Assembly: GCF_001751365.1 (NCBI RefSeq) | Contig: NZ_LJGT01000040.1 | Location: forward strand, 62,001 to 126,000 | Reading direction: 5' to 3' | Source of the DNA: Streptomyces abyssalis | GTDB taxonomy: Bacteria > Actinomycetota > Actinomycetes > Streptomycetales > Streptomycetaceae | Length of the DNA: 64,000 nucleotides | In this document: piece after piece, positions 33,417 through 41,979 of the stretch | How the letters are laid out: each line of letters opens with the position of its first letter | How positions within the stretch are numbered: position 1 is the first letter of the stretch | Notes under the pieces: generated by a model | Databases searched by the model: none | What the model was told of the DNA's origin: nothing | What the model saw: the letters and a program-made list of their open reading frames with translations, nothing else | Position numbers and translations under genes: made by a program

Positions 33417-34847
33417 ATGGGTGACGAGCCAACACTCGACAAGTACACCGACACCGGAAATATGTGCTATGCGGGTGAGGTGAAGACCCCGTTCGCAACC
33501 GGTACGGACATCGACAAGATCAAGGCCATGCTCGCCACTGCCAAACCCGAGCAGGTGATCGAGGTCGCCGATGCGTGGAAGAACATCCACGATCATCTGG
33601 TGAGTGGCGGCGGCAGTGTAAAGAGCGATTTCGACAAGGCTGTCGATCACATCCTGCAGCACTGGGAGGGCGAGTCTGCTGACGAGTTCTCCAAGAGGGC
33701 GAAGATGGTCAGCAAGCAGATTGCCGACTGCGCCAAGTACGCCAACTACACTTCGGTCGCCATGCGCAACGCCGGCCAGAGGCTGAGCGAGATCAAGCCG
33801 AAGGTCGACGCTATTGAGAAGCCGAGCGGCTTCGGCAGCGCCATGGACAAGGTTGGGGACGGCTTTTCGCGGGACGACGAGAAGTGGCGGGGCGAGATCA
33901 GCGGAAACCAGGGCGCGCAGAAGGCCCTTGACGGCCACGAGGGCGACCTCTCCGCAGGCAAGGAAGAGCACCTCAAGGCCGCAGCGTTGATGGAAACCTT
34001 GGCTATCACGTACTCGTCACAGACGCAGACGATGGGGTCGTGGAACAAGAGGCCGCCGCCCCGGGACCCGATCCACGGCCAGGAGGACTACCCCGGTGAC
34101 CCTGGTGGCGTGGCGCCTGTCCCCGTCGCGGTGACTCCTGACGGGGGCGGGGCTGGTGCCGCAGCCGTTGGTGCTTCCAGAACCGGTAGCGTGGTCGGAA
34201 GGGGCACGCCGAAGTCCACCTCACCGGCCGTCGCAGGAACGCCTGCCGCTGCCACGAAGGTGGACGGCATCTCCGGCGGTACTGCGACCACCCCCAATCC
34301 GGCGGGTGCTAACGGGAGTGGGCCCACCGGCGGTGTCACCGGTGGCGCTGGAGCAGGTGCCGGCGGAGCGGGCGGTGTCGCTGGCGGCCCGGGGTACGTC
34401 GGGCAGGCTTCCGGAAACCGTGGTGGCGCGGGCGCAGGCGCCGGTGCTCGTGCTGGCGTGGGCGCACGCGGTGGCGTCGGTGGGCGCGTGCCCGCCGGGC
34501 TCGGCGCCGGCGCTGGGGGTGCTGGAGGAGCGGGCGGTAAGGGTATCGGCGCAGCCGCCGGTCGCGGGCCGCTGGCACGCCAAAGGGGGGGCACTCTCGA
34601 CACCCCGCAGCAGGGTCAGGGCGCTGCCCGGCAGGGCGGTCAGGGGTTGCACTCCAGCCGCGGCGGCAGCATGGCCGGCGAACGGGGTCGTGGCCCCAAC
34701 GGCCTTATGGGCGGTGGAGTCGCAGGCAACAATGCCCGGCGCAATCAGGATGAGAAGAGCCAGGGAGAGCGTCCCGACTACCTCGTTGAGGACGAGGAGA
34801 CGTGGATGCCCAAGCGGCGCGACGTCACCCCGCCCACGATCGGCTGA
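33417..34847 (+). CDS. Large WXG-domain T7SS substrate with Gly-rich repeat region
   Basis: 476 residues. The N-terminal helical part (about 35-200) contains W83-E-G85 after a long helix, as in WXG100/PPE-like proteins, and a further amphipathic helix around 145-200. Residues about 230-435 are Gly/Ala-rich with GAGAGGAGG-type runs. The last 25 residues (DYLVEDEETWMPKRRDVTPPTIG) are conserved in actinobacterial proteins of this class and may be a recognition tail. It is likely exported by an ESX system and acts outside or on the cell surface. It is 21 bp downstream of the small ESX gene. No toxin domain is recognised. Confidence 0.7.
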   Translation: MGDEPTLDKYTDTGNMCYAGEVKTPFATGTDIDKIKAMLATAKPEQVIEVADAWKNIHDHLVSGGGSVKSDFDKAVDHILQHWEGESADEFSKRAKMVSKQIADCAKYANYTSVAMRNAGQRLSEIKPKVDAIEKPSGFGSAMDKVGDGFSRDDEKWRGEISGNQGAQKALDGHEGDLSAGKEEHLKAAALMETLAITYSSQTQTMGSWNKRPPPRDPIHGQEDYPGDPGGVAPVPVAVTPDGGGAGAAAVGASRTGSVVGRGTPKSTSPAVAGTPAAATKVDGISGGTATTPNPAGANGSGPTGGVTGGAGAGAGGAGGVAGGPGYVGQASGNRGGAGAGAGARAGVGARGGVGGRVPAGLGAGAGGAGGAGGKGIGAAAGRGPLARQRGGTLDTPQQGQGAARQGGQGLHSSRGGSMAGERGRGPNGLMGGGVAGNNARRNQDEKSQGERPDYLVEDEETWMPKRRDVTPPTIG

Positions 34848-34934
34848 CGACGTACCGGCAGACTACGAGGTACCGCAAGCTCAGGGGTGCGGCCACTAGG
34901 CCGCACCCCTCCGCCGGACAAGAGGACTCGACAG

Positions 34935-36239
34935 ATGGGCATCACGCGGACCCTGCGTGTCGTCAGTAGCGCAGCGCTGACCGGGGCACTCGTCTTCACG
35001 TCAGCACCGAACGCCTCAGCTGATCAGGTAAGAGACGATCAGTGGGCGCTCAAGTCTCTTGAAGCCGATGCCATCTGGAAAACCACCAGGGGCAAAGGCC
35101 AAACCATCGCGGTCATGGACAACGGCGTCAACGCCAACCACCCCGATCTCAAGGGCAACGTCCTCAAGGGCAAGGACTTCATCGACGGAGGCTCCACAGC
35201 ACCCGCCCCTGGGGAAAGCCACGGAACGTCGATGGCCTCGCTCATCGCGGGGCACGGCCACGGCCCTGGCAGTGCGGACGGGGTGATGGGTCTCGCCCCT
35301 GAAGCCAAGATCCTCCCCATCGTGGACGATGGGTCTCGCGAGAATGGTTCAGCAGCGTCTATCCGTTACGCAGTTGATCGAGGCGCATCGGTCATCAACA
35401 TTTCGCAGAGCGGCAGCACTTCGGTCCCCGAGGAAGCAAAGGCTATCGAGTACGCGTTGAAGAACGATGTTCTAGTGGTGGCGGGCGCAGGAAATACAGG
35501 TGCCCAGGTGAGGTATCCAGCCGCTTACCCGGGCGTCTTGGCCGTGTCGGCTGTAGAGCAAGATGGCGCATTCTGGCCGAAGTCCAACCGCGGGCCTCAG
35601 GTGAGGCTCAGCGCTCCCGGTTCGAGGATTGTCAGCGCTGGAGCGCCGGACAATCTCGATGGCTATGGACGTGCGAGCGGAACCTCCGACGCCACGGCCT
35701 ATGTCTCTGCAGCGGCTGCCCTTCTTCAGTCCAAATACCCTGATTTGACAGTTGGCCAGATCGCCAACCGCTTGACCAAGACAGCCGGGATGCCCGCCTC
35801 CGAGAAGGGCGGAAAACTTCCGGACGAGCGGTATGGCTACGGTTCCATCCGGCCTCTCGCCGCACTTCAGGAAGACGTCCCCAAGGGCTCCAAGTATGGC
35901 CCTCTCTCCGTTCCTGAGCAGCTTAAGACTGAAGAGAAATTCGCAGAAGAGATTGCCGAGAAGAAGCGGGAATCGAAAGCCCAGCAGGCGGAGTCCGACA
36001 AGGAAGCGGTCATCCTTTGGATCATCACGGGTGTCCTCGCGCTCCTCTTGATTGGCGCGATCGTGCTGACCATCGTCCTCGTACGGCGCCGCAAGAAGAA
36101 CAGGAACAACGGCCCTGGAGCTCCGGGCGGCCCCGGGTACCCGCCCGGACAGGCCCCGGGCTATGGGCAGTTCCCGCCCCAGCAGGGGCCATATGCCCAG
36201 CAGCCGACGGCTCCGCCTCAGCAGCCGCCGTACAACTGA
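34935..36239 (+). CDS. Mycosin-type S8 serine protease 1 (membrane-anchored)
   Basis: 434 residues from the ATG at 34935. A signal peptide (about 1-29, ending ASA) leads to a subtilase domain with D62 in VMDNGV, H96 in ESHGTSMASLIAGH and S251 in SGTSDATAYVSAA, then a charged helix (about 330-357, EEKFAEEIAEKKRESKAQQ), one membrane helix (358-383) and a cytoplasmic tail of Gly/Pro/Gln with the end PPQQPPYN. Mycosins are essential membrane-anchored proteases of ESX systems and process substrates such as EspB. The usual family extension loops between D and H are short. The second mycosin of the cassette has a related tail. Confidence 0.88.
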   Translation: MGITRTLRVVSSAALTGALVFTSAPNASADQVRDDQWALKSLEADAIWKTTRGKGQTIAVMDNGVNANHPDLKGNVLKGKDFIDGGSTAPAPGESHGTSMASLIAGHGHGPGSADGVMGLAPEAKILPIVDDGSRENGSAASIRYAVDRGASVINISQSGSTSVPEEAKAIEYALKNDVLVVAGAGNTGAQVRYPAAYPGVLAVSAVEQDGAFWPKSNRGPQVRLSAPGSRIVSAGAPDNLDGYGRASGTSDATAYVSAAAALLQSKYPDLTVGQIANRLTKTAGMPASEKGGKLPDERYGYGSIRPLAALQEDVPKGSKYGPLSVPEQLKTEEKFAEEIAEKKRESKAQQAESDKEAVILWIITGVLALLLIGAIVLTIVLVRRRKKNRNNGPGAPGGPGYPPGQAPGYGQFPPQQGPYAQQPTAPPQQPPYN

Positions 36240-36332
36240 CCGGCGTCGGAGAGCATCCGGCGTTCCAGGAGCTATCAGCGATTCCCCCGGCCGGGAACCT
36301 GCACGTTGTGATGCCTGAGACCAAGGAGAGAA

Positions 36333-37265
36333 ATGTCGTATCCGGGGCCGCGCCGCGGCGCCGACCACCCCGGGCAGCAGCCGCCTGGAGCGCCGCCGAT
36401 GCCGGCAGGCCCCCCGCCCCCGGCGCCTGGGACGCAACCACATCCGCAGGGATTGACCGGTCCTTACAGAACGCCAGGTCCGTCACCGGGCATGCCGCCC
36501 GGTGAGATACCCGTCGGCCTGCAGCAGAAGAACAGCGCTGGGCGTAAGGTTCTCTGTGTCCTCCTCAGCGTTGTAGGCGGGCTCGCTCTCCTCGGAGGCG
36601 GGGGGCTGGTCGCGAATACCCTCAGCAACGCGAACCAGGTCATCACGAACCGAAGTGGGTACGGCCCGGTGATGTGGCGTAACGAGCGGGCGGACAAGCT
36701 CTTCCCCAAGTCCCTGGGGGGCAGCAAGTCGGAGCCGCAGGCGAGTGCGACCGACCCCAAGCACGCTGCTTGGAATCGCGTGGGCATAGCGCAGAAGACC
36801 GGTTGTGCAGACGGGCTCAGCGGAGACTTGGCGGACGAGGTAAGGAAACGGGGCTGCAAAGCCGTACTCCGCTCCACATACGTGGATCCCACTGGCAATT
36901 TCGTCGCAACTGTCGCGCTTATCGTCCGGGCAGAGGGTGATGACGAAGACGAGAGTTTGCGTCGATTCTTCGACTCTGGGAAACACGGAGTGAAGGCGTT
37001 CGCCGTCGACGGCACGATCGCGGCCGACTGGAAGGACCAGAATCGCAACGGCTCGGGTGGCGTACAGGAAACTGGTCTGTATCTCCCCTACGACATAGCT
37101 GTCACTGCCGGTTCCGTTGACGGTCGCAAGTCCGGTCGTCTGCCGGCTGAATGGCACAATTCCAACGGCAAGTGGGACGCCACCCCGTGGCGGGAAGCGG
37201 CTAAAGCTCTCGCCGACACCGTCTCCCTGCATCTCGACCAACTCCTGGGGGACGTGACGTCATGA
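36333..37265 (+). CDS. T7SS-cassette membrane protein, unknown function
   Basis: 310 residues. A Pro/Gly-rich cytoplasmic N-terminus (about 1-62) leads to one membrane helix (72-95) and an extracytoplasmic domain of about 210 residues with a conserved-looking pair C147/C163 and a FFDSGKHGVKAFAVDGT block. This arrangement (disordered Pro-rich tail, helix, external domain) is common in streptomycete proteins next to mycosins. I do not recognise a domain. Its stop overlaps the ATG of the second mycosin (ATGA), so the two proteins are translated together and may interact at the membrane. An orientation opposite to that of the mycosins (tail first) is noteworthy. Confidence 0.7.
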   Translation: MSYPGPRRGADHPGQQPPGAPPMPAGPPPPAPGTQPHPQGLTGPYRTPGPSPGMPPGEIPVGLQQKNSAGRKVLCVLLSVVGGLALLGGGGLVANTLSNANQVITNRSGYGPVMWRNERADKLFPKSLGGSKSEPQASATDPKHAAWNRVGIAQKTGCADGLSGDLADEVRKRGCKAVLRSTYVDPTGNFVATVALIVRAEGDDEDESLRRFFDSGKHGVKAFAVDGTIAADWKDQNRNGSGGVQETGLYLPYDIAVTAGSVDGRKSGRLPAEWHNSNGKWDATPWREAAKALADTVSLHLDQLLGDVTS

Positions 37266-38518
37266 ACAGCGGGCGCATCAGAGCGGCCATCTTGACTGCC
37301 GGGGTCGGCGCGTTGCTGTGCATCGTTCCGGTGACTCCGGCCCACGCCGACACACCCACCAGTTGGGAGTCTCAGGCGCTTCGTCTTTCGTCAGCGCAGG
37401 TGACCACCCAAGGCGAGGGTGTCACCGTCGCGGTCCTGGACACCGGCGTCATGAAGAACCACCCAGCGCTCGCCGGCAAGGTGACCACGGGCCCCAACTT
37501 CGTCAAAGACGACCTTCGCCCCGGCAATCCACGCTGGGGTGATCACGGCACGGCCATGGCCTCGGACGTGCTCAAGGTCGCTCCGAAGGCCGAGATCCTC
37601 TCGATCCGGGTGATCGACGAGAAGGGGAACGATTTCGAAGGGGGGAACGACGTCAGTGGGCTCGTCCGGGGCATCAAATACGCCCTGGATCGAGGCGCTG
37701 ACGTGATCTCCTTGTCCCTGGGCGGTGGAAGCTTCGCGAGCGGCTTCGACGAGGAAGAGACGAAGGTGCTTGCCCGTGCAGCGGGCGCGGGCGTGCCCGT
37801 CGTTGCCGGGGCGGGCAACGACGGTGACGAGTTCAACGGGCTCTCCTACCCGGCCGCCTATCCCGGGGTCATCGCGGTCGCCGCGGTCGACAAGCGTGGC
37901 AATCGCGCCAAGTTCTCAACTGTGCGGACATACAACTCGGTTGCGGCCCCCGGCGTTGGCATCGTCAGCGCGAAGAATACCGGCGGCTACGAGTCGATCA
38001 ACGGCACTTCCCCGGCCACAGCTCTCACTTCAGGTGTCGTAGCCCTGATGCTGGCGGAGAACGACAAGCTGGGGCCGGCACAAGTGCGTTCCATCCTTAC
38101 GAGCAACGCGACACCGCCGCGGGGCGGCTACAACCCCATGCTCGGACACGGGACGATCAATGCGGCGGCATCCGTACGTGCGGCCTCCAATCCGCGCACC
38201 GATAAAGCTGCCCCGGCCGACTACAAGGGCAGGAAGCACTTCGCGAATCCGAACGGTGTCACGCCGACGCAGCATCCGCCGATGGACACGGCGGCGCTGA
38301 TCGTCGGCATCGTGGCAGCGTGCGTCGGGGTGCTGATGGTGATCGGTGCGATCCGAGTCATCCGTGGTCGTGGTCGACGTGGCGCTGCCGCTACGGCGAT
38401 GGGGCCGTCCGGTCCGGGCGGATACCCGTACCCTCCGGTCCAAGTCCCTGGCTATGGACAACTCCCTTACCAACAGCAGCCTGCAGCTCCTCCCCAGCAG
38501 CCGCCGCCGTACAACTGA
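37262..38518 (+). CDS. Mycosin-type S8 serine protease 2 (membrane-anchored)
   Basis: 418 residues; the ATG overlaps the upstream stop. Signal peptide about 1-29 (ending AHA), subtilase domain with D60 in VAVLDTGV, H95 in GDHGTAMAS and S250 in NGTSPATALTSG, then a membrane helix (about 344-367, IVGIVAACVGVLMVIGAIRV) and a Pro/Gln-rich tail ending PPQQPPPYN. All catalytic residues are present. It is clearly a paralogue of the first mycosin, but with only partial similarity, so the pair is an old duplication or two separate acquisitions. The two proteases could act on different substrates of the cassette. Confidence 0.88.
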   Translation: MNSGRIRAAILTAGVGALLCIVPVTPAHADTPTSWESQALRLSSAQVTTQGEGVTVAVLDTGVMKNHPALAGKVTTGPNFVKDDLRPGNPRWGDHGTAMASDVLKVAPKAEILSIRVIDEKGNDFEGGNDVSGLVRGIKYALDRGADVISLSLGGGSFASGFDEEETKVLARAAGAGVPVVAGAGNDGDEFNGLSYPAAYPGVIAVAAVDKRGNRAKFSTVRTYNSVAAPGVGIVSAKNTGGYESINGTSPATALTSGVVALMLAENDKLGPAQVRSILTSNATPPRGGYNPMLGHGTINAAASVRAASNPRTDKAAPADYKGRKHFANPNGVTPTQHPPMDTAALIVGIVAACVGVLMVIGAIRVIRGRGRRGAAATAMGPSGPGGYPYPPVQVPGYGQLPYQQQPAAPPQQPPPYN

Positions 38519-38601
38519 CCGGACGTCACAGCTGCTACCGATCCTTGGCCAACCTTGTGCACGCCGACGCGACTTCGACAGCAGATTCCCCGGAGCTCTC
38601 C

Positions 38602-38821
38602 CTAGCGCGTGAGCAGTTGATAGACCAACCCGCAGAAAATGACGAGTCCCACGACGGAGTAGACGATCGTCTTCCGTCGTCGGTCCCTTGCCGCACCCTC
38701 CGGGGTTTCCCGCTCGGTGGCCAGAACGGCGCATCATGGCGCGGCGCTCCTTCGGGGAGGCCGACTGCCAGCGTTGCTGCATCTCCTCGCGGGTGAGTGG
38801 GGTCTGCTGCGGCTCGTTCAT
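38602..38821 (-). pseudogene. Frameshifted small membrane protein gene
   Basis: The frame starts at ATG 38821 (MNEPQQTPLTREEMQQRWQ, then KERRAMMRR), and a second frame, shifted by one base, continues as ATERETPEGAARDRRRKTI followed by a clear membrane helix YSVVGLVIFCGLVYQLLTR and a TAG at 38602-38604. The total of 220 bases is one more than a multiple of three, so one extra base near 38725 (in the CGTTCTGG context) would explain the break. Without it, the product would be a 72-residue single-pass protein. It is either an inactivated gene or a base error in the sequence. Without the shift, the first frame runs on antisense into the mycosin gene and ends in no recognisable sequence. Confidence 0.6.
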
Positions 38822-38840
38822 GGACAACAGGCTAGGTGGC

Positions 38841-39446
38841 CTACGGCCGGGCCGGGCCGGAGGTACCGGAGCCCGAGGTCGCCGGCTTGTCCTTGCGCCA
38901 CGCACGCCACTCCGGTGCCAGGACCGACCAGACCTCCCTGTCGAGCCGCTTGCCCCGGTGCGGGAAGCTTTCGCGCAGGACGCCGTCCTTCGTCATGCCG
39001 AGGCGGCGGGCCACGGCGATGCTGGGTGTGTTCTCCGACGAGACCAGCCACTCCACGCGGTGGATGCCGCGCTCCTCGACCGCCCAGTCGATGATCACGC
39101 GCGAGGCACGGGTCACCAGGCCTCTGCCCGCCGCGGCCGGTTCCAGCCAACAGCCCGCCTCCGCGGTGCCGTTGGGGACGTCCATCGTGCGGAAGAGGAC
39201 TCCGCCGACCAGAGTGCCGTCCGCCGTCCGGATGCCGTAGATCCGTCCGGTGTCGGCGGCGGCCTTGTCCGCGTAGGACCGGAGGAACGAGCGGCTCGAC
39301 TCCAAGTCCGTGACGGCGTCCGCCAGCCCGATGTGCTGCCCGATGAACTCCCGCCCCCGGTCCATGTGCGCGAGGAACTCCTCGGCCTGCCATGGTTCGA
39401 GCGGGTGGAGTCCGGAGCCGTCGTCGCCGAGCGACACCGCGAACAT
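38841..39446 (-). CDS. GNAT N-acetyltransferase (RimJ/RimL type)
   Basis: 201 residues of the RimJ/RimL-like GNAT fold: LHPLEPWQAEEFLAHMDRGREF at the N-terminus, RIYGIRTADGTLVGGVLFR, EAGCWLEPAAAGRGLVTRA (acetyl-CoA loop, Q/RxxGxG/A-like) and VEWLVSSENTPSIAVARRLGM. It would transfer an acetyl group from acetyl-CoA to an amino group of a protein N-terminus or small molecule; the substrate is unknown. It follows the frameshifted gene on the same strand with 19 bp between them, so the two may share a transcript. Confidence 0.85.
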   Translation of the reverse strand: MFAVSLGDDGSGLHPLEPWQAEEFLAHMDRGREFIGQHIGLADAVTDLESSRSFLRSYADKAAADTGRIYGIRTADGTLVGGVLFRTMDVPNGTAEAGCWLEPAAAGRGLVTRASRVIIDWAVEERGIHRVEWLVSSENTPSIAVARRLGMTKDGVLRESFPHRGKRLDREVWSVLAPEWRAWRKDKPATSGSGTSGPARP

Positions 39447-39589
39447 GGTTCCTCCAAGGAGTGTGCGGGGGCCGGAGCCCGGGAGTCGGTTGCCGTCTCC
39501 TGCGAGGCGGCACAGGATGACCTGTTCGTCACGGCGACGGACAGGCCGCGTGCCGGAAGATCAAAGGCAAATCAAGGGGGAGCAAGGGG

Positions 39590-39874
39590 ATGGTGGAGCT
39601 GCGGGATCTGGGATCTCAGGAGGACGCTCAAGACGGATACCGGCGAAGGCTCACGTACAACTTGTGGGGCTTGGCAGGGGCGTTGTGGCTGTTCGTGGTG
39701 ATCGCCGCGGCCAAGGGGATCTTCTCGGCGGGCCTGCTCCTTCTCGCGCTCGTGCTGACCGGCGGGGCCGCGATCTGCGGCACGGGCCGCCGCCTCGGGA
39801 GTACGTGGATGTCTTTGGCGGGGGCGATGTCACTCATCGGTCTTGTTCTGATCGGGGTCTTCGACATCCTGTAG
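39590..39874 (+). CDS. Small three-helix membrane protein
   Basis: 94 residues with a good AGCAAGGGG-type site before the ATG. A charged N-terminus (about 1-22) is followed by three membrane segments (about 25-42, 45-63 and 73-92) with short loops. No family is recognised, though similar small proteins are common in streptomycetes. The 3' end overlaps the convergent Nudix gene by 45 bp, which is unusual. Confidence 0.6.
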   Translation: MVELRDLGSQEDAQDGYRRRLTYNLWGLAGALWLFVVIAAAKGIFSAGLLLLALVLTGGAAICGTGRRLGSTWMSLAGAMSLIGLVLIGVFDIL

Positions 39875-40375
39875 TCCGCTGGCCGCGTCCGGCTGCCGGC
39901 GCGTACGTCGGTGCTTGTACGCGCCGAACAGCGCGAGCGTCTCAGGGAGTTGGGAGTGGTGGGGCCGGGGCAGGCCGTCCGGCGGGAACCAGCCGAGGGC
40001 GTCGAATTTGTGCGGCTCGCCGATCTCGGCCTGAGCGGGGTCGACTTGGACGGCGAAGACGACGGCGACCCAGTGTGAGACGGGCCGGCCGCGCAGGATG
40101 TTGCGTACGCCGACGGTCTCGATCGTGAGCGGCGTCGCCCTGTACTCCTCTCGGACCTCTCGGGTGACGGCCTCCTCGAACGTCTCGCCGTGTTCGAGCG
40201 CACCCGCGCCGGTGTCCCACGTACCCGGCTCGTCCCGCGCGCCCGCGCCGCGACGGGCCAGCAGGATGCGGCCCGCGGCGTCGTGGCAGACGAAGACGCA
40301 GGAGACGGCCGGTGCCGTCAGCGCCCTGTCACGGGGAGAGTCACGGGGAGAGGCGGGCGGTGGTGTCGCGGTCAT
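39830..40375 (-). CDS. Nudix hydrolase
   Basis: 181 residues from the ATG at 40375. The Nudix box GALEHGETFEEAVTREVREEY (about residues 58-78) fits GX5EX7REUXEEXGU except that the Gly at the end is replaced. It likely hydrolyses a nucleoside diphosphate linked to another group; the substrate is unknown. It is 62 bp downstream of a HAD hydrolase gene on the same strand and may be co-transcribed. The C-terminal 40 residues are basic then acidic and overlap the coding region of the convergent small membrane protein. The longer open frame that continues upstream to 41977 is not real coding. Confidence 0.85.
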   Translation of the reverse strand: MTATPPPASPRDSPRDRALTAPAVSCVFVCHDAAGRILLARRGAGARDEPGTWDTGAGALEHGETFEEAVTREVREEYRATPLTIETVGVRNILRGRPVSHWVAVVFAVQVDPAQAEIGEPHKFDALGWFPPDGLPRPHHSQLPETLALFGAYKHRRTRRQPDAASGLQDVEDPDQNKTDE

Positions 40376-40437
40376 CGTCTTCGTTTCCCTTCGCCCCTTG
40401 TGCCCCGGTGGTGTCCCGGCAGCCCCGGGCGGGTCGC

Positions 40438-41133
40438 TCAGAAGTGGTCCGTCAGCTCGCGGAAGGTCCGCAGATGCAGAACCTGGGCGTCGGTGTCGTC
40501 GAGTTCGCCGTGTTCCAGGACCCAGGTGTGCGGGTTGGGTATGAAGACGGCGTTCATGCCGGCCTGGCGTGCGGGGAGGATGTCCGACTTCGGGGAGTTG
40601 CCGATCATCCAGCTCGTGGCGGGCGTGAGGCCGTGCATCTCGACGAACCGTCGGTACGTGGCGTCGTTCTTCTCCGGGACGATGCCGATCTCCCGGAAGT
40701 GATGAGCCAGTCGGGACATGTCGATCTTGCGCTGCTGCTCGTCCGGGTCGCCCTTGGTGAGCAGCAGGAGGTCGTGGCGGTCGCCGAGTGCGGTGAGCGT
40801 GTCGGCCACTCCGGGGATCAGCTCCACCTGCTGGTCGATGAGCGCCGCGGCCAGCTCCTTGATCTCGTCGTGCTCCCGGGCCGTGGCGGGCCTGCTGTGC
40901 AGCCGCTCGACGCAGTCGGCGAGGCTGCGCAGGAGCGGCTGGGTGCCGTACCCGTGCGTGACGGTGTTCGCCGCTTCGATGTCGTCGAGTACGGCGCGGA
41001 GTTGGAGCTTGTCGAGGGTGGGATGCGCCAGCCAGTCGAGGAAGTCCTCGATGACGCGCTCGAAGAGGACGTTGTTCTCCCACAGGGTGTCGTCGGCGTC
41101 GAAGACGAGCACCTGACGGTCGTGCCTCACCAA
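40438..41133 (-). CDS. HAD-superfamily hydrolase
   Basis: 231 residues. All HAD motifs are present: FDADDTLWENN (D11 and D13 as nucleophile and acid), LLLTKGD (motif II Thr), K140-region EKNDATY (motif III) and MIGNSPKSDILPARQAGMNAVFIPN (motif IV). The helical cap between residues 17 and 90 is typical of subclass I. It is a phosphatase-like enzyme of unknown substrate; phosphoglycolate-like or nucleotidase activity is possible. It is adjacent to a Nudix hydrolase gene on the same strand. Confidence 0.85.
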   Translation of the reverse strand: MVRHDRQVLVFDADDTLWENNVLFERVIEDFLDWLAHPTLDKLQLRAVLDDIEAANTVTHGYGTQPLLRSLADCVERLHSRPATAREHDEIKELAAALIDQQVELIPGVADTLTALGDRHDLLLLTKGDPDEQQRKIDMSRLAHHFREIGIVPEKNDATYRRFVEMHGLTPATSWMIGNSPKSDILPARQAGMNAVFIPNPHTWVLEHGELDDTDAQVLHLRTFRELTDHF

Positions 41134-41422
41134 CCTGGAACCTCCCCGGCCGCGTACGTCGCAGCTGGGACGCTAGCCGCGGGGAGTTGCGGCTTGCCAG
41201 GGGTTTTCGGGCGGGTCCGGTGGCGGTGGTGCAGCGGAGGAAGGCTGCAGTGGGGCGGACGGACGTTGAGCATGGGGCCGTCGTGGTTCTCCAACTCGTG
41301 GAAGTGAGCGGTTGAAGGGCGGTCGGCTGCGCACCTGACGGCTCCGGTTTCTCTTCCGCAGTGGGCGGTGGAGAGGATGACAGCCGTGGTGCCGGTACAG
41401 GAAGCGGCAGAGGGGAAGTTCG

Positions 41423-41719
41423 GTGCTGGAGGACGGCGGAGTCGAGGCGCGGCGAGGCAGGCCGTCCCGGGGCGCGGTGGCATGGGCGTGGCTGCGGAGA
41501 TGGTTCTGGCGGTTCATGGCGGGCAGATCGGCCCGTACGTTCGTGTTCGCCGGGTTCTTCGGAGCGATGGGCATCGCCGGGGCGGTCCGGACCGTGGCGG
41601 TGGGCGGTCGGTATCTCACGGCCCTGGGTCAGTTGGGGCTCGGCCTTCTCGGGACCGGGCTCGCCGCGGCATGGATCGTCCAGTACGCGAACCGTCGGGG
41701 CTCGAGGAGAGGGGGCTGA
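41423..41719 (+). CDS. Small membrane protein, unknown function
   Basis: 98 residues from a GTG with GAGGGGAAG before it. The N-terminus (about 1-35) is basic with Trp (WAWLRRWFWRFM), followed by two membrane segments (about 39-56 and 66-86) and a basic C-terminus. No family was recognised. It lies alone between the divergent HAD gene and the thioesterase, with 260 bp of uninterrupted non-coding sequence after it. Coding support is moderate. Confidence 0.5.
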   Translation: MLEDGGVEARRGRPSRGAVAWAWLRRWFWRFMAGRSARTFVFAGFFGAMGIAGAVRTVAVGGRYLTALGQLGLGLLGTGLAAAWIVQYANRRGSRRGG

Positions 41720-41979
41720 AACGTCCGTCCGGTGCTCCGGATGCCCCGTGCGGCGAGCCCGCACGACCTGGCGGCTGCTACGGCGGCACAGCGTGCGTTC
41801 GCGTGGCTCATGCCGCCGGTTGTCGCATGTGCTCGCGGCGCAGCCACCTGCAACAACCCGGCCCGCCCGGTTCCTCCACGAGGCCCCTGAAGTCCTCTCA
41901 CGGCCGCGCTCGCCGCGCCGGTTAACGTTGACTAACGTGCTGACCCGGTACGGAGATCCGAGCGAGGGAGACGACACGC
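41720..41979. other. Gap before the thioesterase gene
   Basis: Nothing gene-like is seen. The sequence GGTTAACGTTGACTAACGTGCTG (about 41920-41943) has a repeat TTAACGTTGACTAACG, including an AACGTT palindrome, and is the most AT-rich part; it is a reasonable place for the thioesterase promoter and an operator. Confidence 0.35.

Noticed and set aside
38030..38601. Minus-strand frame continuing from MNEPQQTPL through the mycosin gene
   Set aside because: It is antisense to a clear subtilase gene; the true ending of the small protein is the membrane helix in the shifted frame ending at 38602.
40376..41977. Long upstream extension of the Nudix reading frame
   Set aside because: It is antisense or out of frame to the HAD hydrolase and small membrane gene and has no family similarity.
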